DNA from: Methanobacteriota archaeon
GTDB lineage: Archaea; Halobacteriota; Methanomicrobia; Methanomicrobiales; Methanospirillaceae
Direction of reading: 5' to 3'
Length of the DNA stretch: 5,325 nucleotides
NCBI GenBank assembly: GCA_009779205.1
Contig: WRER01000081.1
Location: forward strand, 1-5,325
The notes under the pieces were generated by a model. The model had not been told where the DNA came from, ran no database searches, and saw only the letters and a program-made list of their open reading frames with translations. A program made the translations under genes and the position numbers. Of this stretch, positions 1 to 5,064 are shown piece after piece (position 1 is the stretch's first letter; every line of letters begins with the position of its first letter).

Positions 1-86
1 AGATCATTCTGACAGGTGGAAAGAATATGGATGATATACGTCGTGGACTCGATTTCCTTGAGCTGAAGTTACAGGGCATCATGTAA
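1..86 (+). CDS. 3' end of an unidentified protein-coding gene (partial)
   Basis: The frame from base 3 is open to a TAA stop at 84-86 and encodes 27 residues, with the 5' part outside the window. The tail contains ILTGGKNMDDIRRGLDFLE, an amphipathic helix-like ending with a preceding Gly-Gly turn, followed by a short hydrophobic terminus. The composition and codon use look like real archaeal coding sequence, and a strong hairpin lies 47 bases past the stop, as expected for a gene end. I do not recognise the family from so short a piece; a small ligand-binding (ACT-like) or regulatory domain would fit but is a guess. The gene converges on the minus-strand operon to its right. Confidence 0.6.
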   Translation, partial: IILTGGKNMDDIRRGLDFLELKLQGIM

Positions 87-465
87 GTGTTATTGCTGTC
101 TGTTACCATTACAAGAAGCAAAGCCAAATAAACTACCCCGCAGCAGAGACTGCGGGGTATCAGGGAACCCGTGATCTTGCTACATTACACCTTCTGCTAT
201 CGATTGATAAGCTTCACAGGTAACCCATAAGGATTAAAAAGACCGTTGACTTCTTTTCTGCGTTGGCTGCCGGTCGATTCGTGAATTACTGTTTTCATCT
301 TTTGTAAACGAATCAGGAAATAAAGTGGCTAACAAACTATACAGCCCACATTTCACCACATACACGATCCTCCCTTTTTTCCCACTCATGACAGATCGTA
401 CCGCAGCCAAGCAGCCTACCTCTCAAATTGTGCACTGGCAACTGTAACTTGTGCATTGTTCCATT
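87..465. other. convergent intergenic gap without a convincing gene
   Basis: This gap separates the plus-strand gene end at 86 from the minus-strand stop codon at 466. It holds the hairpin at 134-159, a plus-strand T6 run after CCC at 375-380, a weak 7-bp inverted repeat (276-282 with 308-314) and two TTGTGCA direct copies (428-434 and 449-455). Two short minus-strand ORFs exist. The first (337-456, 39 codons) has three Cys residues and a GGTGA that could act as Shine-Dalgarno 9 bases before its ATG. The second (234-389, 51 codons) has no ribosome-binding site. Neither resembles anything I know, so both are left unannotated. Confidence 0.6.
134..159 (+). terminator. perfect 10-bp GC-rich hairpin after the upstream gene
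   Basis: TACCCCGCAG (134-143) pairs perfectly with CTGCGGGGTA (150-159) around a six-base loop, CAGAGA. It lies 47 bases after the stop at 84-86. No T-run follows directly; the nearest plus-strand T6 is at 375-380. It therefore does not look like a bacterial intrinsic terminator. In archaea it could be an mRNA 3'-end stabiliser or a processing barrier between converging transcripts. The pairing is certain; the function is inferred. Confidence 0.4.
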
Positions 466-1392
466 TCACCGTGTAATCTCATACACTGCGTGAAATTTGT
501 CAGGAGCATATGACCGCACCCGCCGCTCTGTAACAAACCGTGCACCCATTGAATACAACAGATCAGAATGCTCTTTTTCCTGTGTCACAAGTGCGTACCA
601 GTGAATGACACCACACGGCTTACACAATGCAAATGCAACAGGTAAAAATTTCCTCGCATCAAGAGGCATGTTGATAATAATGCGATCAAATGGTGTGAGC
701 AGAAAATCAGTGAGATGCATTGAGTCTGCAAGAACAGGAATCACATTCCGAACATTATTTTTTCGAAGATTTTTCCGCATGAGCAAAAGAGCACCAGGGT
801 TTATATCAACTCCATACATGACTTCTGCCAGGGGTGAGAGCATAATGCAAAACGGCCCAACACCAGCAGACATGTCCAGCACGCGCTCACCTGCTCTCAT
901 CATAGATACAATGCGCTGGCGCTCATTTGCAAGCCGTGCTGAGAAATATGCTCTTTCAAGATCGATAAAAAACTGTTTCCCGTACTCAGTGTGCAGAGTA
1001 GACCGAGTGTCTATACCCGCGAGTACAGTGAATGATCGAGTCCGGTATGACCCTTCTACGACACTTGTTGGATGCAGAACTGTTGTAACACAGGGACGCT
1101 GACGCACAATCTCTTCTGCGCCAGAGTAGTCCTCATCCTGCATCAGTGCAATGCTGCCAATGAGCTCATGGCGTGGAAGGGGAGGGAGGGAAGGCCGTAC
1201 CAGACAGTCACGTGCTACTGCTCCGTCTATGTGCTTTGTCAAAGGGATGAAAAGAGTACTTGGGTCATCAGGGTCTGGTGTCAGACGTGCGCCCTTCAAC
1301 AAGATACCCTCTGCGAGCAGACGTTGCCTTACAGCTTCAGCATCGCACTTTGGAACGGGCAGGCACCATTGTTCTGACAGGTATGAATCCAT
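466..1392 (-). CDS. trm5: tRNA (guanine(37)-N1)-methyltransferase, Trm5 family
   Basis: This protein of 308 residues should transfer a methyl group from S-adenosylmethionine to N1 of G37, next to the anticodon, which prevents +1 frameshifting. In archaea this is also the first step towards wyosine derivatives in tRNA-Phe. The N-terminus (about 8-56) resembles the D1 domain of archaeal Trm5 and the signature D2/D3 block follows. YRTR at 117-120 matches the conserved Arg-rich strand. TEYG...ERAYFSARLANERQRI spans 135-161 and includes the conserved Glu157. The SAM-binding loop is DMSAGVGPF (173-181), Asp196 follows in GVDIN, and the catalytic NMP at 241-243 stands where relatives have NLP or NPP. 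The C-terminal SYAP is at 294-297. The length is close to Methanocaldococcus Trm5 (about 336). AGGAG lies five bases before the ATG and overlaps the end of the preceding gene, so translation is probably coupled. The presence of a D1-like domain argues against the shorter Taw2 aminocarboxypropyl transferase; a bifunctional Trm5a (Taw22) is not excluded. Confidence 0.93.
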   Translation of the reverse strand: MDSYLSEQWCLPVPKCDAEAVRQRLLAEGILLKGARLTPDPDDPSTLFIPLTKHIDGAVARDCLVRPSLPPLPRHELIGSIALMQDEDYSGAEEIVRQRPCVTTVLHPTSVVEGSYRTRSFTVLAGIDTRSTLHTEYGKQFFIDLERAYFSARLANERQRIVSMMRAGERVLDMSAGVGPFCIMLSPLAEVMYGVDINPGALLLMRKNLRKNNVRNVIPVLADSMHLTDFLLTPFDRIIINMPLDARKFLPVAFALCKPCGVIHWYALVTQEKEHSDLLYSMGARFVTERRVRSYAPDKFHAVYEITR

Positions 1393-1393
1393 T

Positions 1394-1402
1394 ACCTCTC
1401 CT
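1394..1402 (-). promoter_or_regulatory. Shine-Dalgarno site overlapping the upstream stop codon
   Basis: On the minus strand the bases read TAGGAGAGGTAATG, where TAG ends the phosphatidyltransferase gene and ATG starts trm5. The AGGAG core sits five bases before the start and shares bases with the stop. This layout supports translational coupling and fixes the trm5 start. Confidence 0.7.
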
Positions 1403-2033
1403 ATGAGAAGCGTCTATAGAGATACACAACCCGCTGCAAGGCAGAAAGATTTGTACAGAACGCAATAATAAGCACAGCCAGCCAGATATATCCAAGCGCA
1501 CCTCCAAGGCACAGAAGGAGAATCGTCTCAGGTCTTCCAAAAAACCCAACACCTTCGAGAGGATCGCAGATCTTGCCATCAACTCGCTCTTCAAATCCGA
1601 TCTCAGCGTACGTAACAGGCTTAATGAATGTGTTCATCATGGATCCAATAATTGCACATGCAACAATCCCAAAGTCTGCAAGCGCGGGTACAGACAGCCA
1701 CATGCTGATGATCGGAACTCCTGAAAGACCGATACACAACAACACAAAGCAGTCAACATATTTGTCTGCAATCCAATCAAATACTGCTCCAAACTTCGTT
1801 TCTTTGCCCATACGTCTGGCAACTGAACCATCTACCAGATCAAAGATAGCTGATATAAAAAGCACAATGCTTCCCAGAAGGAAAGAGTGCCATATCATCA
1901 AAATGCCAGCAAGAACACCTGCAAGAATAGAAAGGACAGTAATGATATTAGGGCTTATTTTCAGTTTTACAAAGAGATCTGCCACCGGATCGATGTATCG
2001 AGTAAAGCGATAACGAAACGAAGTAAGATTCAT
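1401..2033 (-). CDS. CDP-alcohol phosphatidyltransferase family protein (archaeal polar-lipid headgroup synthase)
   Basis: This integral membrane enzyme of 210 residues displaces CMP from a CDP-activated lipid with an alcohol headgroup. The family signature DxxDGxxARx8GxxxDxxxD is complete: Asp65, Asp68, Gly69, Ala72, Arg73, Gly82, Asp86 and Asp90. The aspartates bind two metal ions and the CDP moiety. About five to six membrane segments are visible, near 27-47, 50-66, 92-112, 116-138, 168-180 and 182-200, with the active site at the end of the second. The N-terminal DPVADLFVKLKISPNIITVLS is typical of archaetidylinositol-phosphate synthase relatives, where CDP-archaeol receives myo-inositol-1-phosphate. 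The central part (about 139-170, including GFEERVDGKICD and FGRPET) differs from the usual arrangement of that subgroup, so the headgroup is left open; archaetidylglycerol- or archaetidylserine-type activity is possible. The ATG has only a weak Shine-Dalgarno. The gene is 8 bp from trm5 and 56 bp from the secreted-protein gene. Confidence 0.9.
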   Translation of the reverse strand: MNLTSFRYRFTRYIDPVADLFVKLKISPNIITVLSILAGVLAGILMIWHSFLLGSIVLFISAIFDLVDGSVARRMGKETKFGAVFDWIADKYVDCFVLLCIGLSGVPIISMWLSVPALADFGIVACAIIGSMMNTFIKPVTYAEIGFEERVDGKICDPLEGVGFFGRPETILLLCLGGALGYIWLAVLIIAFCTNLSALQRVVYLYRRFS

Positions 2034-2059
2034 TCCATATCTATCTGTTTCAATAACAG

Positions 2060-2078
2060 AAAAAAGGGATATAGATAC
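2060..2078 (-). promoter_or_regulatory. possible terminator T-run and internal TATA box between operon genes
   Basis: In the 56-base gap after the secreted-protein gene, the minus strand reads GTATCTATATCCCTTTTTT. The T6 (2060-2065) could act as an archaeal T-rich terminator for the upstream pair of genes. The TATCTATAT stretch (2069-2077) lies about 40 bases before the phosphatidyltransferase ATG, which suits a TATA box with a short leader. Either, both or neither may function; the assignment is inferred from position and composition. Confidence 0.35.
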
Positions 2079-2089
2079 TTCACTCGATC

Positions 2090-2803
2090 TTACAGAGCAA
2101 GGAGCTCACGTTCGAGTGCAGTCAATTCTTCGCCAAGGGAGTCCATCCAGCTCAAAAGAATTTCCAGTTCAGTAAGTGAATTTTGTACAGATATAAAACT
2201 ATGACTTTTCAGAGAATACGGATGATTTCGAATATAGGTGTGAAGTTCATTCACCCACGAACTGAGCTGAGCAGAGGAAGCCGAGAGAGAAAGTGTTGGA
2301 AACTCTGGATCTACCTCTTTGATCTGGTTATTGAGCGTTGCAAGGATATCCAGTGCCTTCTTATCATACTCTGTACGTGCAGATGAGAGCTTTACAAGGC
2401 GAGATTGGTAAGAATTACGTGTTCTATCATCTTCGAGGACACTGATTGCATCTGTAAGTACAGCTTCCTGTGCAGCATTCATGGCCCGAACAGCATTCAT
2501 ATTGTTGATCACTGGAAGACCATCTCGAAGCATCTGAACAAAGTCCATATTCTGGACAGCCTGTACCGAGCTCACACTGGTTGGACCTGGTGTTTGTGCT
2601 ATTTGGGATCTCAGTTCATCGTGAATATGGTTTATGTCATCAGATAGTTCCTGCTGAAATCGCTGTGCTTCTATCTTTGCCTGGCGGATCTTTTCTGCAA
2701 CGCTTTCTGCCGTATCTGCAGAGACTACGCATGAAAAGCAGATCGCAATGAAAAGACAAATCAAAAGAAATGTGTATAATGAATAATTAGATCGCATGTG
2801 CAA
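2090..2803 (-). CDS. secreted, mostly helical protein of unknown function
   Basis: I do not recognise this 237-residue protein. The N-terminus is a clear Sec signal peptide: a short charged start with Arg4, a hydrophobic core at about 9-25, and a likely cleavage after VVSA (29/30). No archaeal lipobox is formed, because the residues before Cys22 and Cys25 do not fit. The mature part is rich in Glu, Gln, Ser and Ala with almost no Gly or Cys. It reads as long amphipathic helices at about 31-70, 102-165, 177-192 and 205-235, split by a Pro/Ser linker (71-80) and a PEFPTLSLSASS turn (167-178). A helical-bundle or coiled-coil surface protein fits. The first codon is TTG at 2803 (GGGGGT five bases upstream); an in-frame ATG at 2797 (11 bases away) is the alternative and removes only two residues. 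The start overlaps the end of the oxidoreductase gene, so the two are co-transcribed. The open frame, signal peptide and operon position make it a real gene; the function is unknown. Confidence 0.8.
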   Translation of the reverse strand: MHMRSNYSLYTFLLICLFIAICFSCVVSADTAESVAEKIRQAKIEAQRFQQELSDDINHIHDELRSQIAQTPGPTSVSSVQAVQNMDFVQMLRDGLPVINNMNAVRAMNAAQEAVLTDAISVLEDDRTRNSYQSRLVKLSSARTEYDKKALDILATLNNQIKEVDPEFPTLSLSASSAQLSSWVNELHTYIRNHPYSLKSHSFISVQNSLTELEILLSWMDSLGEELTALERELLAL

Positions 2804-3374
2804 GTTCTACCCCCTTATCATGTGCTTCTTTAAGTATATCTGGGCGAGTATTCAAGTCTACTATTGTATCCATGTCTTTCACGAAAACAGAACTCATAAT
2901 AGGTGAATCGATAATATGACAGTAGGTACGCACTGTCTGCATAAGTCCGTCAAAGTTATCTGGAACATTCATCCCAGATATCGATAATATAAGAGTTTTT
3001 CTGGTTTTCCGAAGCTCCGCTGAAACGAGAGGATCTTTGCGTATATACTTTGCATAATAGAACACTTGACATCTATCTATAAATGTCTTCAGTGCACCAG
3101 GAACCCCCATCGTCATGACGGGAGTTGCAATAATAAACCCATTGGCATTGGCAAGGGTAGGTATAATACGCTGAGTCAGCTCGTCCTCTATCTGACAGGT
3201 AGGATATTTTTTGCAAAAGCCAAATTCCATACAGGGTGAGAATTTCAGAAGAGGAACATGATATTGCACAACAGTAGCCCCTGCTTCTTCTGCTCCGGAA
3301 ATAGCTTGATGTAGGAGTAAGGCAGTATTTCCCAATAATGGGCTGCCGAGAAGAGCGACAATTGTCTTTTGCAT
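2787..3374 (-). CDS. flavodoxin-fold NAD(P)H-dependent FMN oxidoreductase / iron-sulfur-flavoprotein relative
   Basis: This 195-residue cytoplasmic protein belongs to the NADPH-dependent FMN reductase family. VALLGSPLLGNTALLL (6-21) is the beta1 strand and FMN-phosphate loop, with Ser11, Gly15, Asn16 and Thr17 in place. Next comes the Cys region PCMEFGFCKKYPTCQIEDEL (47-66) with Cys48, Cys54 and Cys60, then ATPVMTMGVPGALKTFIDR (83-101), which forms the second flavin contact and dimer face. Iron-sulfur flavoproteins of methanogens use a tight CX2CX2CX4-7C cluster motif. Here the spacing is C-x5-C-x5-C, so a 4Fe-4S cluster is doubtful and the protein may be an FMN-only reductase or use the cysteines otherwise. 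The family reduces quinones, flavins or iron-sulfur partners; the substrate is unknown. It is the first gene of the minus-strand operon. The ATG has no good Shine-Dalgarno but a TATA box lies 23-28 bases before it, which indicates a leaderless transcript. Confidence 0.9.
   Translation of the reverse strand: MQKTIVALLGSPLLGNTALLLHQAISGAEEAGATVVQYHVPLLKFSPCMEFGFCKKYPTCQIEDELTQRIIPTLANANGFIIATPVMTMGVPGALKTFIDRCQVFYYAKYIRKDPLVSAELRKTRKTLILSISGMNVPDNFDGLMQTVRTYCHIIDSPIMSSVFVKDMDTIVDLNTRPDILKEAHDKGVELAHAI
2809..2816 (-). promoter_or_regulatory. Shine-Dalgarno that decides the TTG start of the secreted protein
   Basis: The minus strand reads AAGGGGGT inside the end of the oxidoreductase gene. The GGGGGT part can pair with the archaeal anti-Shine-Dalgarno, using one G-U pair. 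It is five bases from the TTG at 2803 and eleven from the ATG at 2797, so it favours TTG on spacing while the codon itself favours ATG. Confidence 0.5.
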
Positions 3375-3392
3375 ATGTTACATGCCTTGTGT

Positions 3393-3406
3393 AAAGATAT
3401 ATCTTT
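3393..3406 (-). promoter_or_regulatory. palindromic TATA-type promoter of the minus-strand operon
   Basis: AAAGATATATCTTT is a perfect 14-base palindrome. Its GATATATC centre is about 26 bases upstream of the ATG at 3374, the normal distance between an archaeal TATA box and its transcription start. The transcript would therefore begin at or very near the start codon, which agrees with the missing Shine-Dalgarno. Because it is a palindrome, it could also be an operator for a dimeric repressor, or work in both directions. Confidence 0.55.
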
Positions 3407-3490
3407 TTGGATCGATACATAGTGGAGATCTGTTAAGCCGGTTGCTGCGAGGCAAAAAAAGTTTACTTTTATACAATTATTTGAAGAAGT

Positions 3491-3502
3491 ATTTTATAAA
3501 AT
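3491..3502 (+). promoter_or_regulatory. candidate TATA box for the plus-strand unknown gene
   Basis: ATTTTATAAAAT is a 12-base palindrome in the AT-rich divergent region. A start site about 25 bases downstream would give an untranslated leader of about 90 bases before the ATG at 3614, or about 35 before the alternative GTG at 3560. A second AT-rich stretch near 3464-3480 (TTTATAC) is a weaker candidate. Confidence 0.4.
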
Positions 3503-3613
3503 AAATAGAAAGCAATTCTGACCAGGAATGGTTGTTATGTATTATGTTTGTGAGTTTTTGTGATTGTAATATTGTACCAAAAGATTAATTCTGTAGAGAG
3601 TGGAAGTAAAAAC

Positions 3614-4777
3614 ATGGTGCAAGATTTCAGTGAATATTTTTCAGAGTTGTTCAATCCTCCCAAGAACCTGTATGAGAAATATACACTGAGAAGCAGGCTG
3701 GCGAGAGCTATGCATACTGCTCATCTTCTTTTCTCTGAAAGAGAGCAGACTCTCATTCAAGCAAATGAATTTAACAAATACATAGACGCTCACATTAACT
3801 TGCTCAAAGAATTGCCGAAAGTTGCACAGTACGGCATAAAGGAACAATGTAAGAAAATATTATATATAATGTATACCGATGTGAGGCAGAATGAGGCAGG
3901 CACCGAATTATACAAACATATAGCCGCGCAAGCCGGATTATATCCCAAAATAGCGAAACAGAAGTTGCACCTCAGCGATAAGGAAATTAAGCATATACAC
4001 GAGATGGCTTTTGTTGCAATAACTGACGGCAGATTTGATGAAATAGTGAAGCACACTGAAAAACGTATAAAAGCCCTTGAAGAACTGAGATTGGTCATAC
4101 ATGATTTGCAGACACTCTATTACAAAGAGCAGCTGAACAGAAAGGTTATAGAACCGTTGAAAGAGATTGAACTGAAATATTGGACCCGACTGACGAAGAT
4201 ATCTGAGGTAGAAAGGGAACTCAATACTATACTACACCGACGTAAAGACGCTCTAAAACAAAACGCAGCACATGATGCTTGGGAACACGTAACAGGTGGT
4301 GACTGTTTGCTTCAATCTCTTCAACAGTGTGCTGCTTTAAACTGGTATGAACGTAAAGAGGAACTGACGGGACAACAATTTAAGTACGGCGCTGCTTTTA
4401 CTGTTGCTGTGCGGAAAAGAGCAAAGCAAAGTTTGTTTGGTGAAGTAGATTTTGATTTGCATAAGAGAGCCTCAGACATAAGCAACATCCCGCTGTATTG
4501 GGGCAAAGATGTATTGTCCGGTGGAAAGACCATCTCTGAAAGCCAGACTTTAATAGACAGAGAAGCAAACAGGCAATTTTTAGCAACAACAAAAGATATT
4601 AATACAGATTTCCACCCTCTCATAGACGGAGAGGCAAATGCAGAGTTTTTAGAATGCCACTACTCTCATAGCCGGCACAATGACGACTACTTTAACTGTA
4701 AAGAGAATGAAGAATATTTAAGATTCAAAACAGCCCAGCGACGAACCAATACATATTACTATATTTTTGATCGGTAG
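3614..4777 (+). CDS. unknown helical protein with three C-terminal 23-residue repeats
   Basis: This 387-residue protein is not recognised. Residues 1-215 are predicted from composition to be almost all helix. A segment LSDKEIKHIHEMAFVAITDG (121-140) is followed by a charged, coiled-coil-like stretch at about 145-218. A GGD turn lies near 228-230, and Cys231 and Cys239 are nearby. The middle (245-310) is more mixed, with several aromatics and Gly. The C-terminus (313-381) is three tandem 23-residue units. No signal peptide or membrane segment is seen, so it is probably cytoplasmic. The ATG at 3614 has a GGAAG nine bases upstream (counted from GGA); an in-frame GTG at 3560 would add 18 residues and has only a weak GAG five bases before it. 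The gene stands alone, divergent from the operon, and is more AT-rich than the housekeeping genes, with a mobile-element-like repeat just downstream. That suggests a lineage-specific or transferred gene, possibly an accessory or defence function, but no catalytic motif supports this. Confidence 0.85.
   Translation: MVQDFSEYFSELFNPPKNLYEKYTLRSRLARAMHTAHLLFSEREQTLIQANEFNKYIDAHINLLKELPKVAQYGIKEQCKKILYIMYTDVRQNEAGTELYKHIAAQAGLYPKIAKQKLHLSDKEIKHIHEMAFVAITDGRFDEIVKHTEKRIKALEELRLVIHDLQTLYYKEQLNRKVIEPLKEIELKYWTRLTKISEVERELNTILHRRKDALKQNAAHDAWEHVTGGDCLLQSLQQCAALNWYERKEELTGQQFKYGAAFTVAVRKRAKQSLFGEVDFDLHKRASDISNIPLYWGKDVLSGGKTISESQTLIDREANRQFLATTKDINTDFHPLIDGEANAEFLECHYSHSRHNDDYFNCKENEEYLRFKTAQRRTNTYYYIFDR
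4550..4756 (+). repeat. three tandem 69-bp units encoding 23-residue repeats
   Basis: Units at 4550-4618, 4619-4687 and 4688-4756 keep an exact 69-base period. Each begins with a core: LIDREANRQFL, LIDGEANAEFL, then the diverged YFNCKENEEYL. The shared pattern is D/N-x-E/K-A/E-N-x-x-F/Y-L. Units 1 and 2 are also similar as DNA, for example TAGAC.GAGA.GCAAA near the start and TTTTTAG at the core end, which points to tandem duplication within the gene. The rest of each unit has diverged. The pattern does not match TPR, LRR or other repeat families I know. Confidence 0.65.
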
Positions 4778-4833
4778 GAGAGGGAAGTGTGGGATTTACA
4801 TATATTAGACCTCCTCAGAAACTCCAAACTCCT

Positions 4834-4882
4834 AAGCATTTAGATTCTCAAATTGTGAATACCACAAATTAATGCTTTTTTT
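4834..4882 (+). terminator. hairpin with T-run downstream of the repeat-tailed gene
   Basis: AAGCATT (4834-4840) pairs with AATGCTT (4871-4877), with a small inner hairpin TTGTG/CACAA (4853-4857 and 4863-4867). The right arm runs into a stretch of seven T and then TATT (4875-4885). The position, 57 bases after the TAG at 4777, and the T-run fit an archaeal terminator. The left arm also extends as AACTCCTAA (4827-4835), complementary to TTAGGAGTT (4889-4897) at the left end of the inverted-repeat element, so the structure may belong partly to that element. Confidence 0.45.
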
Positions 4883-4889
4883 ATTCAGT

Positions 4890-5064
4890 TAGGAGTTACG
4901 CAAAAGTCAACATGAGTTAAACTTTTGCTAACCGAAAATAATTCATTAAAGCAATGTAACAAGGCATTGTGATCTATAAACGTACAATTTTGCGTAAGTC
5001 CTATATAATGTGAATGCATTATACTTAGCCTTTTCGGATATAAAAATGGGGTGCGTAACTCCTA
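4890..5064. mobile_element. MITE-like inverted-repeat element with a nested third terminal copy
   Basis: TAGGAGTTACGCA at 4890-4902 is matched perfectly in inverted orientation by TGCGTAACTCCTA at 5052-5064, giving a 175-bp element with 13-bp terminal repeats. If the outer TA is a duplicated target site, as in IS630/Tc1-type insertion, the repeat proper is GGAGTTACGCA. A third copy, TTTTGCGTAAGTCCTA at 4988-5003, is inverted relative to the left end and matches it at 15 of 16 bases, so a 114-bp inner element (4890-5003) is equally possible. The interior has a hairpin with 8-bp outer arms GCAAAAGT/ACTTTTGC and an AAC/GTT inner stem (4900-4928), a 7-bp hairpin TATAATG/CATTATA (5004-5023), and CCGAAAA (4932-4938) inverted at 5031-5037. 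There is no transposase, so mobility would depend on an enzyme supplied elsewhere. Confidence 0.6.

Noticed and set aside
428..455. Two TTGTGCA direct copies 21 bases apart as an operator
   Set aside because: Both are just downstream of a minus-strand gene in a convergent gap, not in a promoter, and seven-base repeats at this distance are expected by chance.
605..1468. Three plus-strand ORFs opposite the Trm5 gene (101 to 165 codons)
   Set aside because: They lie antisense to a protein with clear family motifs, have no motif of their own and have low-complexity, Arg/Ser-rich translations typical of reverse-strand shadows.
1573..2013. 146-codon plus-strand ORF opposite the phosphatidyltransferase
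   Set aside because: The minus strand carries the full CDP-alcohol phosphatidyltransferase signature, so the plus-strand frame is a by-product of codon use.
2090..2803. Lipoprotein signal in the secreted helical protein
   Set aside because: Cys22 and Cys25 lie in the hydrophobic core but the preceding residues do not form a lipobox, whereas a normal signal-peptidase site (VVSA) follows.
4550..4756. Tandem 69-bp units as a CRISPR or noncoding repeat
   Set aside because: The period is in frame with the gene, there are no separate constant repeats and unique spacers, and similarity is strongest at the protein level.
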